This document shows, one piece after another, positions 28,296 to 38,676 of a stretch of 48,033 bases of DNA (position 1 is its first letter; every line of letters begins with the position of its first letter). The notes below the pieces were generated by a model. It was given only the letters and a program-made list of their open reading frames with translations, had not been told where the DNA came from and searched no databases. Made by a program: the position numbers and the translations under genes. The stretch spans positions 1 to 48,033 of the forward strand of contig JAJYWA010000006.1 in assembly GCA_021791755.1 (NCBI GenBank), given 5' to 3'. This DNA is from Actinomycetes bacterium. Its GTDB lineage: Bacteria > Actinomycetota > Acidimicrobiia > Acidimicrobiales > JAJZXF01.

Positions 28296-30221
28296 TCAGC
28301 GAGGACTTCCGACCTCGACGTCGGTGAGAAGGTCGGCAAATGCAACATCCGTGGTGCGATGGCGCTCCTGGATGGCGCCTCGCAGGCGGGCTATCGCGTC
28401 GCCGCGGTCCGCGCCGCGCACTTCGCCACCTTCGCGGAGGCGAACCGCGAGGGTCCCCCCGGCGACCTCGCGGTCGCCGAGCACGAGCATGTACGGAACA
28501 CGTTGAAGGCGGGCTTCGCGAACCCGCGCTCCGAGAGATCCAGCTGAAGCATCGACGACCCGCGCGAGTATCGACGCTTCACCCAACTCCTCCATGATGT
28601 CGCGAGCCAAGGGCTCGTGCTCTGCTCTGACCGGCAGGAGCGCGACCTGGCACGGCGAAAGCCACGGGGGCAGGGCGCCTGCAGTGTGCTCCAGAAGCAC
28701 TGCCATGAAACGCTCCAACGAGCCATAGATCGCTCGGTGCACCACGACCGGGGTCTCTCGCGTCCCGTCAGCTTTCACGTACGTACAGCCAAAGCGCCGG
28801 GGAAGCTGGAAATCGAGCTGAACAGTTCCCATCTGCCATTCCCTGTCCAGCGCGTCGCGCATGATGATGTCGATCTTCGGCCCGTAGAAGGCTCCGTCAC
28901 CTTCTGCGATCGTGTAGCGATCCGGCCCGATGCTCCCATCGAGGATCTCACGTAGGGCGCCTTCCGCATGATCCCACGTCGCGACATCTCCAAGGAACGA
29001 CGTAGGCCGCGTGCCCATTCGCAGTCGATGCTCCATGCCAAACGTGCCGTAGAAAAGGTTGACTATCTCGAATATCCGGCCCAGCTCGGGGCCGATCTCA
29101 TCCTCTGCGACGAAGATGTGGGCATCGTCCTGACGGAAGCTCTGGACTCGCAAGAGGCCCTGAAGGGTCCCCGAGCGCTCGTGGCGGTGCAGCACGTCCA
29201 GATCCGAGAGCCGCAACGGCAGATCCCGGTAGCTCCACGTACGCCTGTTGAACACGATCATCGCGTTGGGGCAGTTCATAGGCTTGACCCCGTAGGTACG
29301 ATGCTCATCGATCGGGATCTGGAACATGTTGTCGACGTAGTGCTCCCAGTGACCAGAGGTCTCCCAGAGTGACTTCTCGTTCACTAGCGGGGTTGATATC
29401 TCCCGGTAGCCCCTCTTCGCGTGCTCGGTGCGCGAGAACTCGAGCAGGCGGCTCAGGACGTGCCAGCCGTCGGGCAACCAGTAGGGCATCCCAGGAGCGC
29501 TCTGATCGAACATGAACAGATCCAGCTCCCGGCCCAGCTTGCGGTGGTCACGGCGCTCGGCCTCGGAGCGCTGCCATAGGAAATGATCCAGCTGCTCACG
29601 GCTCTCCCATGCGGTGCCGTAAATCCTCTGGAGCATCGGCCGCTTCTCGTCTCCTCGCCAGTAGGCGCCGGCCGCGCTCAACACCTTCACCGCGTCCGGG
29701 GAGATGTCTCCGGTATTGTCCACATGCGGCCCCGCGCACAGGTCCACGAAACCGTTGTGGGTATAGGTGCTGAGCACCGGGGCGTCCCCTTCGAGAAGAG
29801 CTCCGTTGTCATCAAGGTGACCGGACAGGATGCCGTCGAGCACCTCCTGCTTGAAGGGCTCGTCTGCAAATATCTCCCGCGCCGTGGCTGCATCGACCTC
29901 GGCGCGCACGAGTTGATGGCCCTCGGCGATGATCTGCTTGACTCGCTCCTCGATCCATTCGAGGTCCTCTGGCACGACCGACCGCGGAAGCTCGAAGTCG
30001 TAGTAGAAGCCGGTCTCGGTCGGGGGTCCGGTCGCAATGTGCACCGGACCGTCCGACCCGAAGCGTTCCCTCGTCGCTTGAGCCATAACGTGCGCACAAC
30101 TGTGGCGGATCCGCCTCAGCCTGAGCTCCCGGTCCTCTGGAAGATCATCCCTGGAATGCCCCGGCGCGGAATGCCCCGGCGCGGAATGCCCTTGCGAACC
30201 CGCTGACGACGAGCTCGTCAT
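28296..30221 (-). CDS. thrS: Threonyl-tRNA synthetase, apparently lacking the N-terminal TGS domain
   Basis: RHSCAHVMAQATRERFG...DLFMFDQSAPGMPYWLPDGWHVLSRLLEFSRTEHAKRGY...NCPNAMIVFNRRTWSYRDLPLRLSD; ATGA overlap with the upstream acyl-CoA ligase. Confidence 0.95.
   Translation of the reverse strand: MTSSSSAGSQGHSAPGHSAPGHSRDDLPEDRELRLRRIRHSCAHVMAQATRERFGSDGPVHIATGPPTETGFYYDFELPRSVVPEDLEWIEERVKQIIAEGHQLVRAEVDAATAREIFADEPFKQEVLDGILSGHLDDNGALLEGDAPVLSTYTHNGFVDLCAGPHVDNTGDISPDAVKVLSAAGAYWRGDEKRPMLQRIYGTAWESREQLDHFLWQRSEAERRDHRKLGRELDLFMFDQSAPGMPYWLPDGWHVLSRLLEFSRTEHAKRGYREISTPLVNEKSLWETSGHWEHYVDNMFQIPIDEHRTYGVKPMNCPNAMIVFNRRTWSYRDLPLRLSDLDVLHRHERSGTLQGLLRVQSFRQDDAHIFVAEDEIGPELGRIFEIVNLFYGTFGMEHRLRMGTRPTSFLGDVATWDHAEGALREILDGSIGPDRYTIAEGDGAFYGPKIDIIMRDALDREWQMGTVQLDFQLPRRFGCTYVKADGTRETPVVVHRAIYGSLERFMAVLLEHTAGALPPWLSPCQVALLPVRAEHEPLARDIMEELGEASILARVVDASAGSLGARVREARLQRVPYMLVLGDREVAGGTLAVRLREGGEVRGADRGDAIARLRGAIQERHRTTDVAFADLLTDVEVGSPR
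30153..30191 (-). repeat. 15-bp tandem repeat, 2.6 copies, at the thrS N-terminus
   Basis: ggaatgccccggcgc at 30153-30167 and 30168-30182, partial third; encodes SAPGH repeats. Confidence 0.95.
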
Positions 30222-31942
30222 CCCGAGCTCCGAAGCTGGTCACGCAGCACGAACTTCTTCACCTTTCCTGAGGGCGTCCGCGGGAGATCTTCGACCAGGC
30301 GGATCTCCTCCGGCCACTTCTGGCGTGCGAGACCAGCGCTTGCAAGGTGATCGCGCATGGTCTCCATGTTCACCGGCCGAGCGCCCTGCTTCATGCGGAC
30401 GAACGCGCAACCATGCTCGCCAAGACGCTCGTCTGGCGCTGCGACCACCGCGACCTCTGCAACGCCGTCCATGTGCGAAAGCAGCCCCTCTACCTCGGCA
30501 GCGCTCACGTTCTCTCCACCCCGAATGATGATGTCCTTCTTCCTGTCGGTGATGATCAGATATCCGTCACGGTCCAGCATGCCAATGTCCCCCGTCGCGT
30601 ACCAGCCGTCGCTGTCGATTGCGTCGTCGCTGAGCCGCGGGTCCGTGTATCCGAGGAAGCGATCAGGGCCGCGGCTCGAGATCTCGCCCTCGTCTCCTGG
30701 TGGCACATCCTCGCCGCCAGCTCCGATGATACGCATCTCTATGCCCTCGAGGGGCTTGCCATCGGTGTAGAGGCGCTTCGACGCCAGCTCGTCGTGGGCG
30801 CAACCAGTCGTGGAAGGATGCTCGGTAGATCCATAGGAGCGGACTATGGAGATCCCGAGGCGCTCGGCGCGTTCGGTTACCGAGGTCGGAACCGTGGAGC
30901 CGCCCAGGCCGATCTTCGCCATGAGCCTCAGGTGCTCCGGCTTGAGATCCGGCGAGTCGAGCAGGCTGGTGAGAAAATAAGTCGAGCCGGCGCCAGCCGC
31001 GATATCGGCATCGAGCATTGCCGACAGCACCGCCCGCGGCTCCCAGACATCTATCAGGTGGATCGGATGTCCGCGATAAACCGGTATTAGAAGTCCCGAC
31101 AGCATACCGATCCCATGCCCCACCGGCGCTCCGGTTATATGAGGGCGATCACGTGCCGCTTGAAGCCCGGCAAGCTGGCGCACCTCGAAACCTAGGCTCC
31201 TGTGAGTGTGGATTACCCCTTTGGGATCGCTCGTCGTACCGGAGGTATATGCCACGAGAGCCGGCGAGCTCGGATCCACACCTGCGGGCGCCTCGATCTC
31301 CTCGCCATCCAAGAGGTCGGCGAACCCGACCGCGCTGGCGGGCCATCCATCATCGTGACCCCGCATGCTCGGCGCCGAAACAGGCGAGTCCCCGGCGGTG
31401 AGCGATCGCCCGCCGGATCGCTCGGCCACGACCACCAGGGTCTCGAGATCGTCCAGCGAGTCGAGAAGCGGAATCAAGTCGGCAAGCAGCTCATGGCGGC
31501 CGAAGCGCTCCGCGGTGACGAAGAGCCGCGCCTTGCTCTGGCGCAGTATGAAGCCGACCTCCTTGGGCCCGTAGAAGTGCACTATGGGCACTAGAACCAC
31601 ACCCAGCATGCTCAAGCCATAGAACGTGATGGCAGCCTCGACCCAGTTGGGAAGCTGGAAGGCAACCACGTCGCCCGGGCCGATACCCATTCGCTCCAGG
31701 CTCCTCGCAAGCCTGCGGGCCATCGATCGGACATCGCCCACCGTTGCATGGAACGGCCTCGTCTTGGACCATATCCGAAAGTCGTTCCCTGCATGGGAGC
31801 GGAGCTGGCCGTCCAGCAACGCTCCCAGGGACTGATCGTTCCACCAACCCATCTCGACGTAGCGCCTGCCGAGGTCGCCGGGCGCCGGTCGCATCCCCCA
31901 GCCACGCGGCGGGCTGATATCCAAAGCAGAGGCGCCAGTCAC
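30218..31942 (-). CDS. AMP-binding acyl-CoA synthetase (cyclohexanecarboxylate/long-chain acid-CoA ligase-like)
   Basis: LVAYTSGTTSDPKGVIHTHRSL...YGSTEHPSTTG...GWYATGDIGMLDRDGYLIITDRKKDIIIRGGENVSAAEVE...PRTPSGKVKKFVLRD. Confidence 0.92.
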   Translation of the reverse strand: MTGASALDISPPRGWGMRPAPGDLGRRYVEMGWWNDQSLGALLDGQLRSHAGNDFRIWSKTRPFHATVGDVRSMARRLARSLERMGIGPGDVVAFQLPNWVEAAITFYGLSMLGVVLVPIVHFYGPKEVGFILRQSKARLFVTAERFGRHELLADLIPLLDSLDDLETLVVVAERSGGRSLTAGDSPVSAPSMRGHDDGWPASAVGFADLLDGEEIEAPAGVDPSSPALVAYTSGTTSDPKGVIHTHRSLGFEVRQLAGLQAARDRPHITGAPVGHGIGMLSGLLIPVYRGHPIHLIDVWEPRAVLSAMLDADIAAGAGSTYFLTSLLDSPDLKPEHLRLMAKIGLGGSTVPTSVTERAERLGISIVRSYGSTEHPSTTGCAHDELASKRLYTDGKPLEGIEMRIIGAGGEDVPPGDEGEISSRGPDRFLGYTDPRLSDDAIDSDGWYATGDIGMLDRDGYLIITDRKKDIIIRGGENVSAAEVEGLLSHMDGVAEVAVVAAPDERLGEHGCAFVRMKQGARPVNMETMRDHLASAGLARQKWPEEIRLVEDLPRTPSGKVKKFVLRDQLRSSG

Positions 31943-33033
31943 TCGGGGTCGATTATCATGCTGGCCAGCCTCTTGCGCAGATGGCTCTGGCCGCCAAGCA
32001 GCAGATCGTCCTGCTTAGCCCGCTTGTACAAGAAGTGCGCATCGCAGTTCCAGGTAAAGCCCACACCGCCATGCACCTGGATAGCGTCACCGGTGACCTT
32101 GACCGCTGCAGAGCCGGCATAGCTCTTGCACATCGCAGCAGCCCGACTACGGTCTGGGTGCCCGGCGTCAGCCGCCCACGCACCGTAGTGCATCGCGACC
32201 CTTGCCATCTCGATCGCGTGCAGCATGTCCACAGTCTTGTGCTTGATCGCCTGGAAGGTAGCGATCGGGCGACCGAACTGTACCCGCATCTTCGCGTACT
32301 CCACCGCCAGGTCGAACGCCTGCTCGCTTGCTCCGACGAGCTCAGCGCCTATCGCGACCGCAATGTCGTCGCAGATCAGCCGCCATAGAGCAGTCTGGTC
32401 GCCCTGCGGCCCGATCGGAACTACCGGCTCATCTACGAGCTCGATACGGGTCGCCCTGCGAGTGGGATCCATGGTAGGGACCGGATCCCCCACCGGGCCA
32501 TCGAGAAGAAAAGACCTGGCGCCCTCCTCGGTCCTCGCGACGATGATCACCCAGTCGGCTGCTCGACCGCCCAGTACGAGCGGCTTCAACCCATTTGCAA
32601 CCCATCCTGACCCCTTGCGCCGGGCACGCGTCCTGAAGGTGTCCACCGGGTGACCGTAGCCGTTCTCCTCCAGGGCGATGGCGCCCTTGGCCGAACCGCT
32701 GGCGAGAGATCGCAGCAGATCAGCCTGTCCTAGATGTTTCGCGGCAAGGGTCGCCATCACTGCTGACGACAGGTACGGCCCAGGCAGCGGCAGGCGCCCC
32801 ATCTCCTCTAAGACGACGCATGCCTCGATGATGCCCAAGCCGAGCCCACCGAGCTCCGCGGGCGCCAGCACACCCGTCCAGCCCAGCCGTACCATCTCGT
32901 CCCAGAGCTCAGGGGTGTAGCCGGCATCGTCGTCTGCCATAGCTCGCACGTAGTCGCCGTTGACGCGATCAGCGAGAAAGCCCTTGACGGCTTCCCGCAG
33001 CGCATCCTGCTCAGCAGTGAACGTGAAGTCCAT
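31939..33033 (-). CDS. Acyl-CoA dehydrogenase (FadE-like)
   Basis: MDFTFTAEQDALREAVKGFL...WDEMVRLGWTGVLAPAELGGLGLG...YAKMRVQFGRPIATFQAIKHKTVDM...IQVHGGVGFTWNCDAHFLYKRA. Confidence 0.93.
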   Translation of the reverse strand: MDFTFTAEQDALREAVKGFLADRVNGDYVRAMADDDAGYTPELWDEMVRLGWTGVLAPAELGGLGLGIIEACVVLEEMGRLPLPGPYLSSAVMATLAAKHLGQADLLRSLASGSAKGAIALEENGYGHPVDTFRTRARRKGSGWVANGLKPLVLGGRAADWVIIVARTEEGARSFLLDGPVGDPVPTMDPTRRATRIELVDEPVVPIGPQGDQTALWRLICDDIAVAIGAELVGASEQAFDLAVEYAKMRVQFGRPIATFQAIKHKTVDMLHAIEMARVAMHYGAWAADAGHPDRSRAAAMCKSYAGSAAVKVTGDAIQVHGGVGFTWNCDAHFLYKRAKQDDLLLGGQSHLRKRLASMIIDPE

Positions 33034-33133
33034 TGCCGGCTATTGTCCCCCGTTTGACGCCGCCGCGCCAGTAGCAACCCTGCCAGGCTGCTAGCGGCTC
33101 GCATCCGCAACCTGCCGGCACTAGGTTACGGTC

Positions 33134-34339
33134 GTGGACTTTTCATTGGCTCCTGAAGACGAGGCGTTCCGTAGCGAGCTCAGGGACTGGCTCGACAGCG
33201 CGCTCCCAAAGTTCTTCGAGCAAGCAGGTGAGGACGAAGACCTGCGCATGGCTGCCGGTAGGTCGCAGGAGCGCAGGCGTCTCTGGCAGCGCATCCTCAA
33301 CTCCGGAGGCTGGGCAGCGATCCACTGGCCAAAGGAGTGGGGTGGTCGTGACGCTACCCCTACACAGCGCCTCATCTACTCCGAAGAGATGGCGCGCAGG
33401 AGAACGCCGGGCATGTTCAACGCGAACGGGATCTGGCAGATCGGACCGATGATCATCCGATGGGGAACGGACGAGCAGAAGCAGCGCTGGCTCCCGGGGA
33501 TCATCAACGCGGACGACCACTGGTGCCAGGGGTTCTCGGAGCCCGACGCTGGAAATGACCTGGCAAACCTGCGCACTACAGCGATACGCGACGGCGACCA
33601 CTACGTAGTCAACGGACAGAAGATCTGGATCTCGACGGCACACCTCGCCAAGTGGGGACTTTTCCTGCTGCGTACCGATCCGACGGCGATTGAGCGCGGA
33701 GCCAAGCACGAGGGCATCACCACCTTCATCGTGGACCTGGAGTCCGAAGGCATCGAGTGCCGGCCGATCCGAGACATCGCCGATGAGGCCATGTTCAACG
33801 AGGTCTTCTTCACCGATGTGCACGTACCCGTCGCGAACCGGCTCGGGGAGGAGGGCGGTGGTTGGATCGTAGCCATGGGCACGCTCGGCCACGAGCGGGT
33901 GGGCATGGCCGGGCAGGCGGTCATCCTCGCTGAGGCTCTAAGAGCGATGAGCGCGATGGCGAAGTCAGTGAACCCGGGCGCGCTCGAGGATCCAGAGATC
34001 CAGGAGCGCATCGCCCGAGCCTGGACCGAGATCGAGCTGACCAAGCTCCTCAGCTACAGAGCCTTCAGCAAGGTGCTCAAAGGTGAGAAGAACTGGCCGG
34101 AGGTGCCATTTGCAAAGCTCCAGTGGTCATATCTCTCGCAGTCCCTCGCGGAGCTCGCGGTCGACATGCTCGGGGTTCACGGAGCGCTAGCCCGGGGCGG
34201 TCCCGACTCCGTCGATCGCGGCAAGTGGGTACGTCTCTACTCCTTCCAGCGCTACTCGACGATCGCAGGCGGCTCCACCGAGGTGCAGAAGAACATCATC
34301 GCCGACCGGGCAATCCAGCTGCCCGGCAAGGTATCCTGA
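33134..34339 (+). CDS. Acyl-CoA dehydrogenase
   Basis: MDFSLAPEDEAFRSELRDWLDSALP...WCQGFSEPDAGNDLANLRTTAIRDGDHYVVNGQKIWIS...LYSFQRYSTIAGGSTEVQKNIIADRA. Confidence 0.94.
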   Translation: MDFSLAPEDEAFRSELRDWLDSALPKFFEQAGEDEDLRMAAGRSQERRRLWQRILNSGGWAAIHWPKEWGGRDATPTQRLIYSEEMARRRTPGMFNANGIWQIGPMIIRWGTDEQKQRWLPGIINADDHWCQGFSEPDAGNDLANLRTTAIRDGDHYVVNGQKIWISTAHLAKWGLFLLRTDPTAIERGAKHEGITTFIVDLESEGIECRPIRDIADEAMFNEVFFTDVHVPVANRLGEEGGGWIVAMGTLGHERVGMAGQAVILAEALRAMSAMAKSVNPGALEDPEIQERIARAWTEIELTKLLSYRAFSKVLKGEKNWPEVPFAKLQWSYLSQSLAELAVDMLGVHGALARGGPDSVDRGKWVRLYSFQRYSTIAGGSTEVQKNIIADRAIQLPGKVS

Positions 34340-34365
34340 GTTCTCGGCCAGGCCGCGCCTCAGCA

Positions 34366-35961
34366 GTGGATCCCCGCACCCCGTGCCTCATCGGCCAAGC
34401 CAGGAGGACTTGGCGTCCCGATGAGGTCGGCGCCGATGACGCGGCGCCGGAGCCCCTGGAGATGTGGAGCGAGGTCGCGCGCGGCGCAGCCTCGGATGCC
34501 GGATCGCCTGGAGCGCTGAGAGACCTCGACAGCGTCCAGGTCGTCTACTGCCAGGCATGGCAGTACGACGATCCTCCTCGCCGGCTCGCGGAACGCCTCG
34601 GAGCCAACCCGCGCCATCGCCTGTACTCGGGCATCGGCGGGACCACCCCTCAAGTCCTACTCGGAGAGACCGCACAGCGGATGCTCGCCGGGGAGATGGA
34701 CCTCGCTCTCGTGGTCGGAGGCGAGGCGCTTGCCACCAGGAGACGTCTCAAGAAGCGCGGCGAGAGACCGACTTGGAGCTTCCCGCCACCCGAGAGGCGC
34801 CCGTTCCCCTGGGAGGCGCCGTTCCATCCCGCCGAGATAGCTCACGGCGTATTCGATGCTTGGTTGACCTTCGCGATCTTCGACAGCGCGCTGCGCTCCA
34901 GGCGAGGAACACCGGTCGTAGAGAGACCCGAAGCGGTCGGCAAGCTGCTGTCGCCGTTGACGGAGGTAGCGGCGGCCAATCCAGATGCTTGGTTCCGCAC
35001 CAGACGATCACCGGCAGACATCGCGACGCCTTCGGCCGAGAACCGCATGATCGCATTCCCCTACACGAAGTACGCCACAGCGATCATGGACGTAGACATG
35101 GCCGCTGGCCTGCTCATGGCCACCACGGAGAAGGCCGACGCCCTCGGCGTTCCGAAGGACCGGCGCGTTTACCTACGGGGATGGTGTTACGCAGAGGACC
35201 CCTGGTATGTCGCAGAGAGGCCCGACATGTCACGCTCTGCAGCCATGCAACAAGCCTCGGCCGAAGCCCTGCGCGCGTCAGGCGTCTCGCTTGATGACAT
35301 CTCCTATCTGGACATCTACTCCTGCTTCGCAAGCGCGGTGGAGCTCTCGGTGGAGGCGCTCGGTATCGACTGTGACAACCTTGACGGCGCGGGGCCTGGA
35401 GAGCGCAGGAGCATCACGCTTACCGGCGGGCTTGCGTACCACGGAGGTCCTGGGCACAACTACGTGAGCCACGCGATTGGAGCGCTCGCCGATGCGCTGA
35501 GAGAGGATCCTGGATCGTACGGGCTCGTGAGCGGAGTCGGCATGCACATGACCAAGCATGCCTTCGGTGTCTGGTCCTCGGTCCCCGGCTCGCCGCCGAG
35601 ACCGGACCTCGAGGCCGTCCAGGCCCGGGCGAGCGCGGCCGGCACGGTTCCAATCCTCGACAACTACTCCGGAAAGGCGCGGGTCGTCGCCTACACGATC
35701 GCTCACTCCCATGACCAGGGGCCGTCGTGGGGCGTCCTCGTCTGCGACGCTCCAGCGCATGCCTCAGGGTCGGGACTGGGACATCCTCATGACCGGCGGC
35801 GCATCTACGCCCGCGTAGAGGACCCCGGCGAGCTGGCTCATGCCGAGTCGGTGGATCTCGTCGGGACCGAGGTGCTCATCACCCCCGGCAACACAGCGCC
35901 CGTCAGCACATCCCTGGCCGATGCCGCCACAGCCTCGGCAAATATAGCCCACCTCACATAA
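34366..35961 (+). CDS. Thiolase-family acetyl-CoA acetyltransferase-like protein
   Basis: IGQARRTWRPDEVG...LYSGIGGTTPQVLLGETAQRMLAGEMDLALVVGGEALATRRRL...ISYLDIYSCFASAVELSVEALGI...LTGGLAYHGGPGHNYVSHAIGAL. Confidence 0.85.
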   Translation: MDPRTPCLIGQARRTWRPDEVGADDAAPEPLEMWSEVARGAASDAGSPGALRDLDSVQVVYCQAWQYDDPPRRLAERLGANPRHRLYSGIGGTTPQVLLGETAQRMLAGEMDLALVVGGEALATRRRLKKRGERPTWSFPPPERRPFPWEAPFHPAEIAHGVFDAWLTFAIFDSALRSRRGTPVVERPEAVGKLLSPLTEVAAANPDAWFRTRRSPADIATPSAENRMIAFPYTKYATAIMDVDMAAGLLMATTEKADALGVPKDRRVYLRGWCYAEDPWYVAERPDMSRSAAMQQASAEALRASGVSLDDISYLDIYSCFASAVELSVEALGIDCDNLDGAGPGERRSITLTGGLAYHGGPGHNYVSHAIGALADALREDPGSYGLVSGVGMHMTKHAFGVWSSVPGSPPRPDLEAVQARASAAGTVPILDNYSGKARVVAYTIAHSHDQGPSWGVLVCDAPAHASGSGLGHPHDRRRIYARVEDPGELAHAESVDLVGTEVLITPGNTAPVSTSLADAATASANIAHLT

Positions 35962-36037
35962 AGCGCGCCCACAGCCCCAGCGCGCCGGCACGAGCTGCTG
36001 GCGACACGGGCCAGGCCAACGGGCTCCGGCGCGGGGC

Positions 36038-36787
36038 TCAGGAGCTCAGCTTGGCCAGGATCTCATCTGGGATCTCGAAGTTCGCGTAGACGCTCTGGAC
36101 ATCGTCGTGATCATCCAGCGCGTCAACCAGCCGCAGGACCGTTCGCGCATGGCCTTCGGAGTCGAGGGGGACCGTCGTGGTCGGCACGAACGCGATCTCG
36201 GCTGACCTCACCTGCAGTCCAGCTGCCTCCAGCGACGCGCGCACCGCTTGCAGCTCCGGCGGCTCGCAGGTGACCTCCCACTGATCGCCATCGTCACTTA
36301 GATCCTCGGCCCCAGCTTCGAGCGCCATCTCCATCACCTCGTCCTCTTCTCGCTCCTTTGTCAGGGTGACAACTCCCTTGCGCTCGAACTGCCAGGAGAC
36401 CGCGCCCGGCTCGGCTATCGAGCCGCCGTTCCGCGTGAACAGGCTCCGCACCTCGGCGCCGGTCCTGTTCCGGTTGTCCGTCAGACACTCGACCAGCACC
36501 GCCACGCCCTGAGGGGCGTACCCTTCGTAGGAGACAGGCTCGTAGCGCACTCCCTCCAGCTCACCGGTGCCACGCTTGATGGCGCGCTCTATCGTGTCCA
36601 TCGGAACCGAGGCCTCTCGCGCCTTGGTGAACATCGCTCTCAACGCAGCGTTGGAGGTGAGGTCGCGACCGCCCTCACGGGCAGCCACCTCGACCTGGCG
36701 TACCAGCTTTGCGAACAGCTTCGAGCGCGCCGAGTCCTGAGCCCCCTTGCGATACTTGGTCGTGGCCCACTTCGAGTGCCCTGACAC
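36038..36787 (-). CDS. yebC: YebC/PmpR family regulator/translation factor
   Basis: MSGHSKWATTKYRKGAQDSARSKLFAKLVRQVEVAAREGG...YEGYAPQGVAVLVECLTDNRNRT. Confidence 0.97.
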   Translation of the reverse strand: MSGHSKWATTKYRKGAQDSARSKLFAKLVRQVEVAAREGGRDLTSNAALRAMFTKAREASVPMDTIERAIKRGTGELEGVRYEPVSYEGYAPQGVAVLVECLTDNRNRTGAEVRSLFTRNGGSIAEPGAVSWQFERKGVVTLTKEREEDEVMEMALEAGAEDLSDDGDQWEVTCEPPELQAVRASLEAAGLQVRSAEIAFVPTTTVPLDSEGHARTVLRLVDALDDHDDVQSVYANFEIPDEILAKLSS

Positions 36788-37537
36788 CTAGTCCAGCCTC
36801 TCGCAGTCCAGCCTCTCACGACCACAGAGCTCCGAGAGGAACATGTCGTGAAGGCGAAGATCACCCGCCAGCTCCGGGTGGAATGCGGAGACCATCACAG
36901 GGCCTTGGCGACAGAGCACCGGGCGACAGAGCACCGGGCGCCGGAGCAGGTCCTCACCTCGATCCCCGCCGGATGGCCCCGGCAAGCCCTGAGCTTCACG
37001 ATCGGGTGGCCCTGCGCCCTGGGCTCCACCATCAGCCTTCATCTCCACCTCCGCCATAACCTCGACCCCCTCTCCGACCTGTACAACCACGGGCGCCCGT
37101 ATGAACACCGCCCGGAACGGGTCGGCTCCAAGTTTCTCGACCCGAAGGTCACGCTCGAACGACTCCACCTGCCTACCAAAGGCATTACGCCGCACCACGA
37201 TGTCAATAGCGCCAAAGCACACCTGGTCGGGCCGCCCGCCGATAACTTCGCGGGCCAAGAGGATCATGCCCGCACACGTGCCAAAGGCGGGCATGCCCTC
37301 GGCGAGAAGAGCAGACAGCGCCCCGGCAAGTCCCGATGTTCCGAGCAGCATCGAGATCGTCGTCGACTCCCCACCGGGAAGGACCAAACCGTCCAAGCCA
37401 GCGAGATCCTCGATGGAGGTGACCAAGACCGCTGAAGCGCCAAGCTCCTCCAGCACACGAGCATGCTCCGCGACGTCGCCCTGAAGAGCAAGGATCCCCA
37501 CCTTCACGCGAGGGCCGCCACACGTCCCGCCTACCAC
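36788..37537 (-). CDS. pdxT: Pyridoxal 5'-phosphate synthase glutaminase subunit PdxT, with repeat-bearing insertion
   Basis: [21 protein letters not shown]...[17 protein letters not shown]...[11 protein letters not shown]...[18 protein letters not shown]; insertion [15 protein letters not shown]...[13 protein letters not shown]. Confidence 0.95.
   Translation of the reverse strand: MVGGTCGGPRVKVGILALQGDVAEHARVLEELGASAVLVTSIEDLAGLDGLVLPGGESTTISMLLGTSGLAGALSALLAEGMPAFGTCAGMILLAREVIGGRPDQVCFGAIDIVVRRNAFGRQVESFERDLRVEKLGADPFRAVFIRAPVVVQVGEGVEVMAEVEMKADGGAQGAGPPDREAQGLPGPSGGDRGEDLLRRPVLCRPVLCRQGPVMVSAFHPELAGDLRLHDMFLSELCGRERLDCERLD
36791..36820 (-). repeat. 15-bp duplication at the PdxT C-terminus
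   Basis: gtccagcctctcgca / gtccagcctctcacg; encodes the [10 protein letters not shown] tail. Confidence 0.9.
36908..36937 (-). repeat. 15-bp tandem duplication inside pdxT
   Basis: gcgacagagcaccgg x2 exact; encodes [10 protein letters not shown]. Confidence 0.95.
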
Positions 37538-38619
37538 CCGCGTTCGGCGAGCTTCACATCCAGGTTGGCGATCTCGGTACCTCGCATCGCCTCGCCGAGC
37601 CCCTTGCTCACCTTCGCCAGGATGGCCGGCTCGTCGGGGTGGGCCGTAGCCTCGACTATCGCCCGGGCACGACGCCCAGGGTCAGAGCTCTTGAAGATCC
37701 CCGACCCCACGAAGACCGCCTCCGCCCCCAGCTGCATCACGAGGGCCGCGTCAGCGGGGGTGGCGAGCCCACCAGCGCAGAACAGCGGCACCGGGAGACG
37801 CCCCGCTTCTGCAACCTCGGAGACCAGCTCCTCCGGGACCCTGAACTTCTCAGCGGCGCCCTTGTACAGTGCCGGCTCGGCACGCGCCAGGGCATCCAGC
37901 TCTGACAGGATCGCCCGCAGGTGCCTTACCGCCTCCACCACGTTGCCCGTCCCGGCCTCGCCCTTCGAACGAATCAGCGCAGCCCCTTCCGATATGCGCC
38001 GTAGGGCTTCCCCCAGGTTCGTGGCCCCACAGACGAACGGCGCCGTGAAGGACCACTTCTCAATGTGGAACTGGTCGTCTGCGGGAGTCAGGACCTCGCT
38101 CTCGTCAATGTAGTCGACCCCGAGCGCCTCGAGCACCTGGGCTTCGACGAAGTGACCGATGCGCGCCTTGGCCATCACCGGAATGGTCACCGCCTCCTGT
38201 ATCGCTTCGATGAGTGCCGGATCGCTCATGCGCGCCACCCCGCCGTCGCGGCGGATGTCCGCCGGAACCCTTTCCAACGCCATGACGGCCACAGCCCCTG
38301 CGTCCTCTGCGATCTTCGCCTGCTCGGCATCGACCACATCCATGATCACGCCGCCACGCAGCATCTCGGCCAGACCTCGCTTCACCCTTGCAGTGCCCGT
38401 CAAGCCACGCGCGGAGGCGCCTGAGAGCCTCTCCCCGGAGCTGCCGCCCTCGCTGCCACCTGCGCTGCCACGGGATGCCTTGGTGCTCGCCAGCACGGTC
38501 ACGTGCCGTCCGGCTGTCAGTGGTCCGGGCGAGCCCGTGTCGCCTACCCGCCCTTGAGCGGGGGAAGCATCCACGGACCTCTTGGTACCGGAACCTGCTT
38601 TCTCGAGATCGCTTTCCAC
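37531..38619 (-). CDS. pdxS: Pyridoxal 5'-phosphate synthase PdxS with a long Ser/Gly-rich N-terminal extension
   Basis: [61 protein letters not shown]; more than 70 residues precede the canonical start region. Confidence 0.97.
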   Translation of the reverse strand: MESDLEKAGSGTKRSVDASPAQGRVGDTGSPGPLTAGRHVTVLASTKASRGSAGGSEGGSSGERLSGASARGLTGTARVKRGLAEMLRGGVIMDVVDAEQAKIAEDAGAVAVMALERVPADIRRDGGVARMSDPALIEAIQEAVTIPVMAKARIGHFVEAQVLEALGVDYIDESEVLTPADDQFHIEKWSFTAPFVCGATNLGEALRRISEGAALIRSKGEAGTGNVVEAVRHLRAILSELDALARAEPALYKGAAEKFRVPEELVSEVAEAGRLPVPLFCAGGLATPADAALVMQLGAEAVFVGSGIFKSSDPGRRARAIVEATAHPDEPAILAKVSKGLGEAMRGTEIANLDVKLAERGW

Positions 38620-38676
38620 GACACCGATCCTACACTCGCCACAGACCGTCGGCCGCCCGGGTGACCGCCCGGCGGC

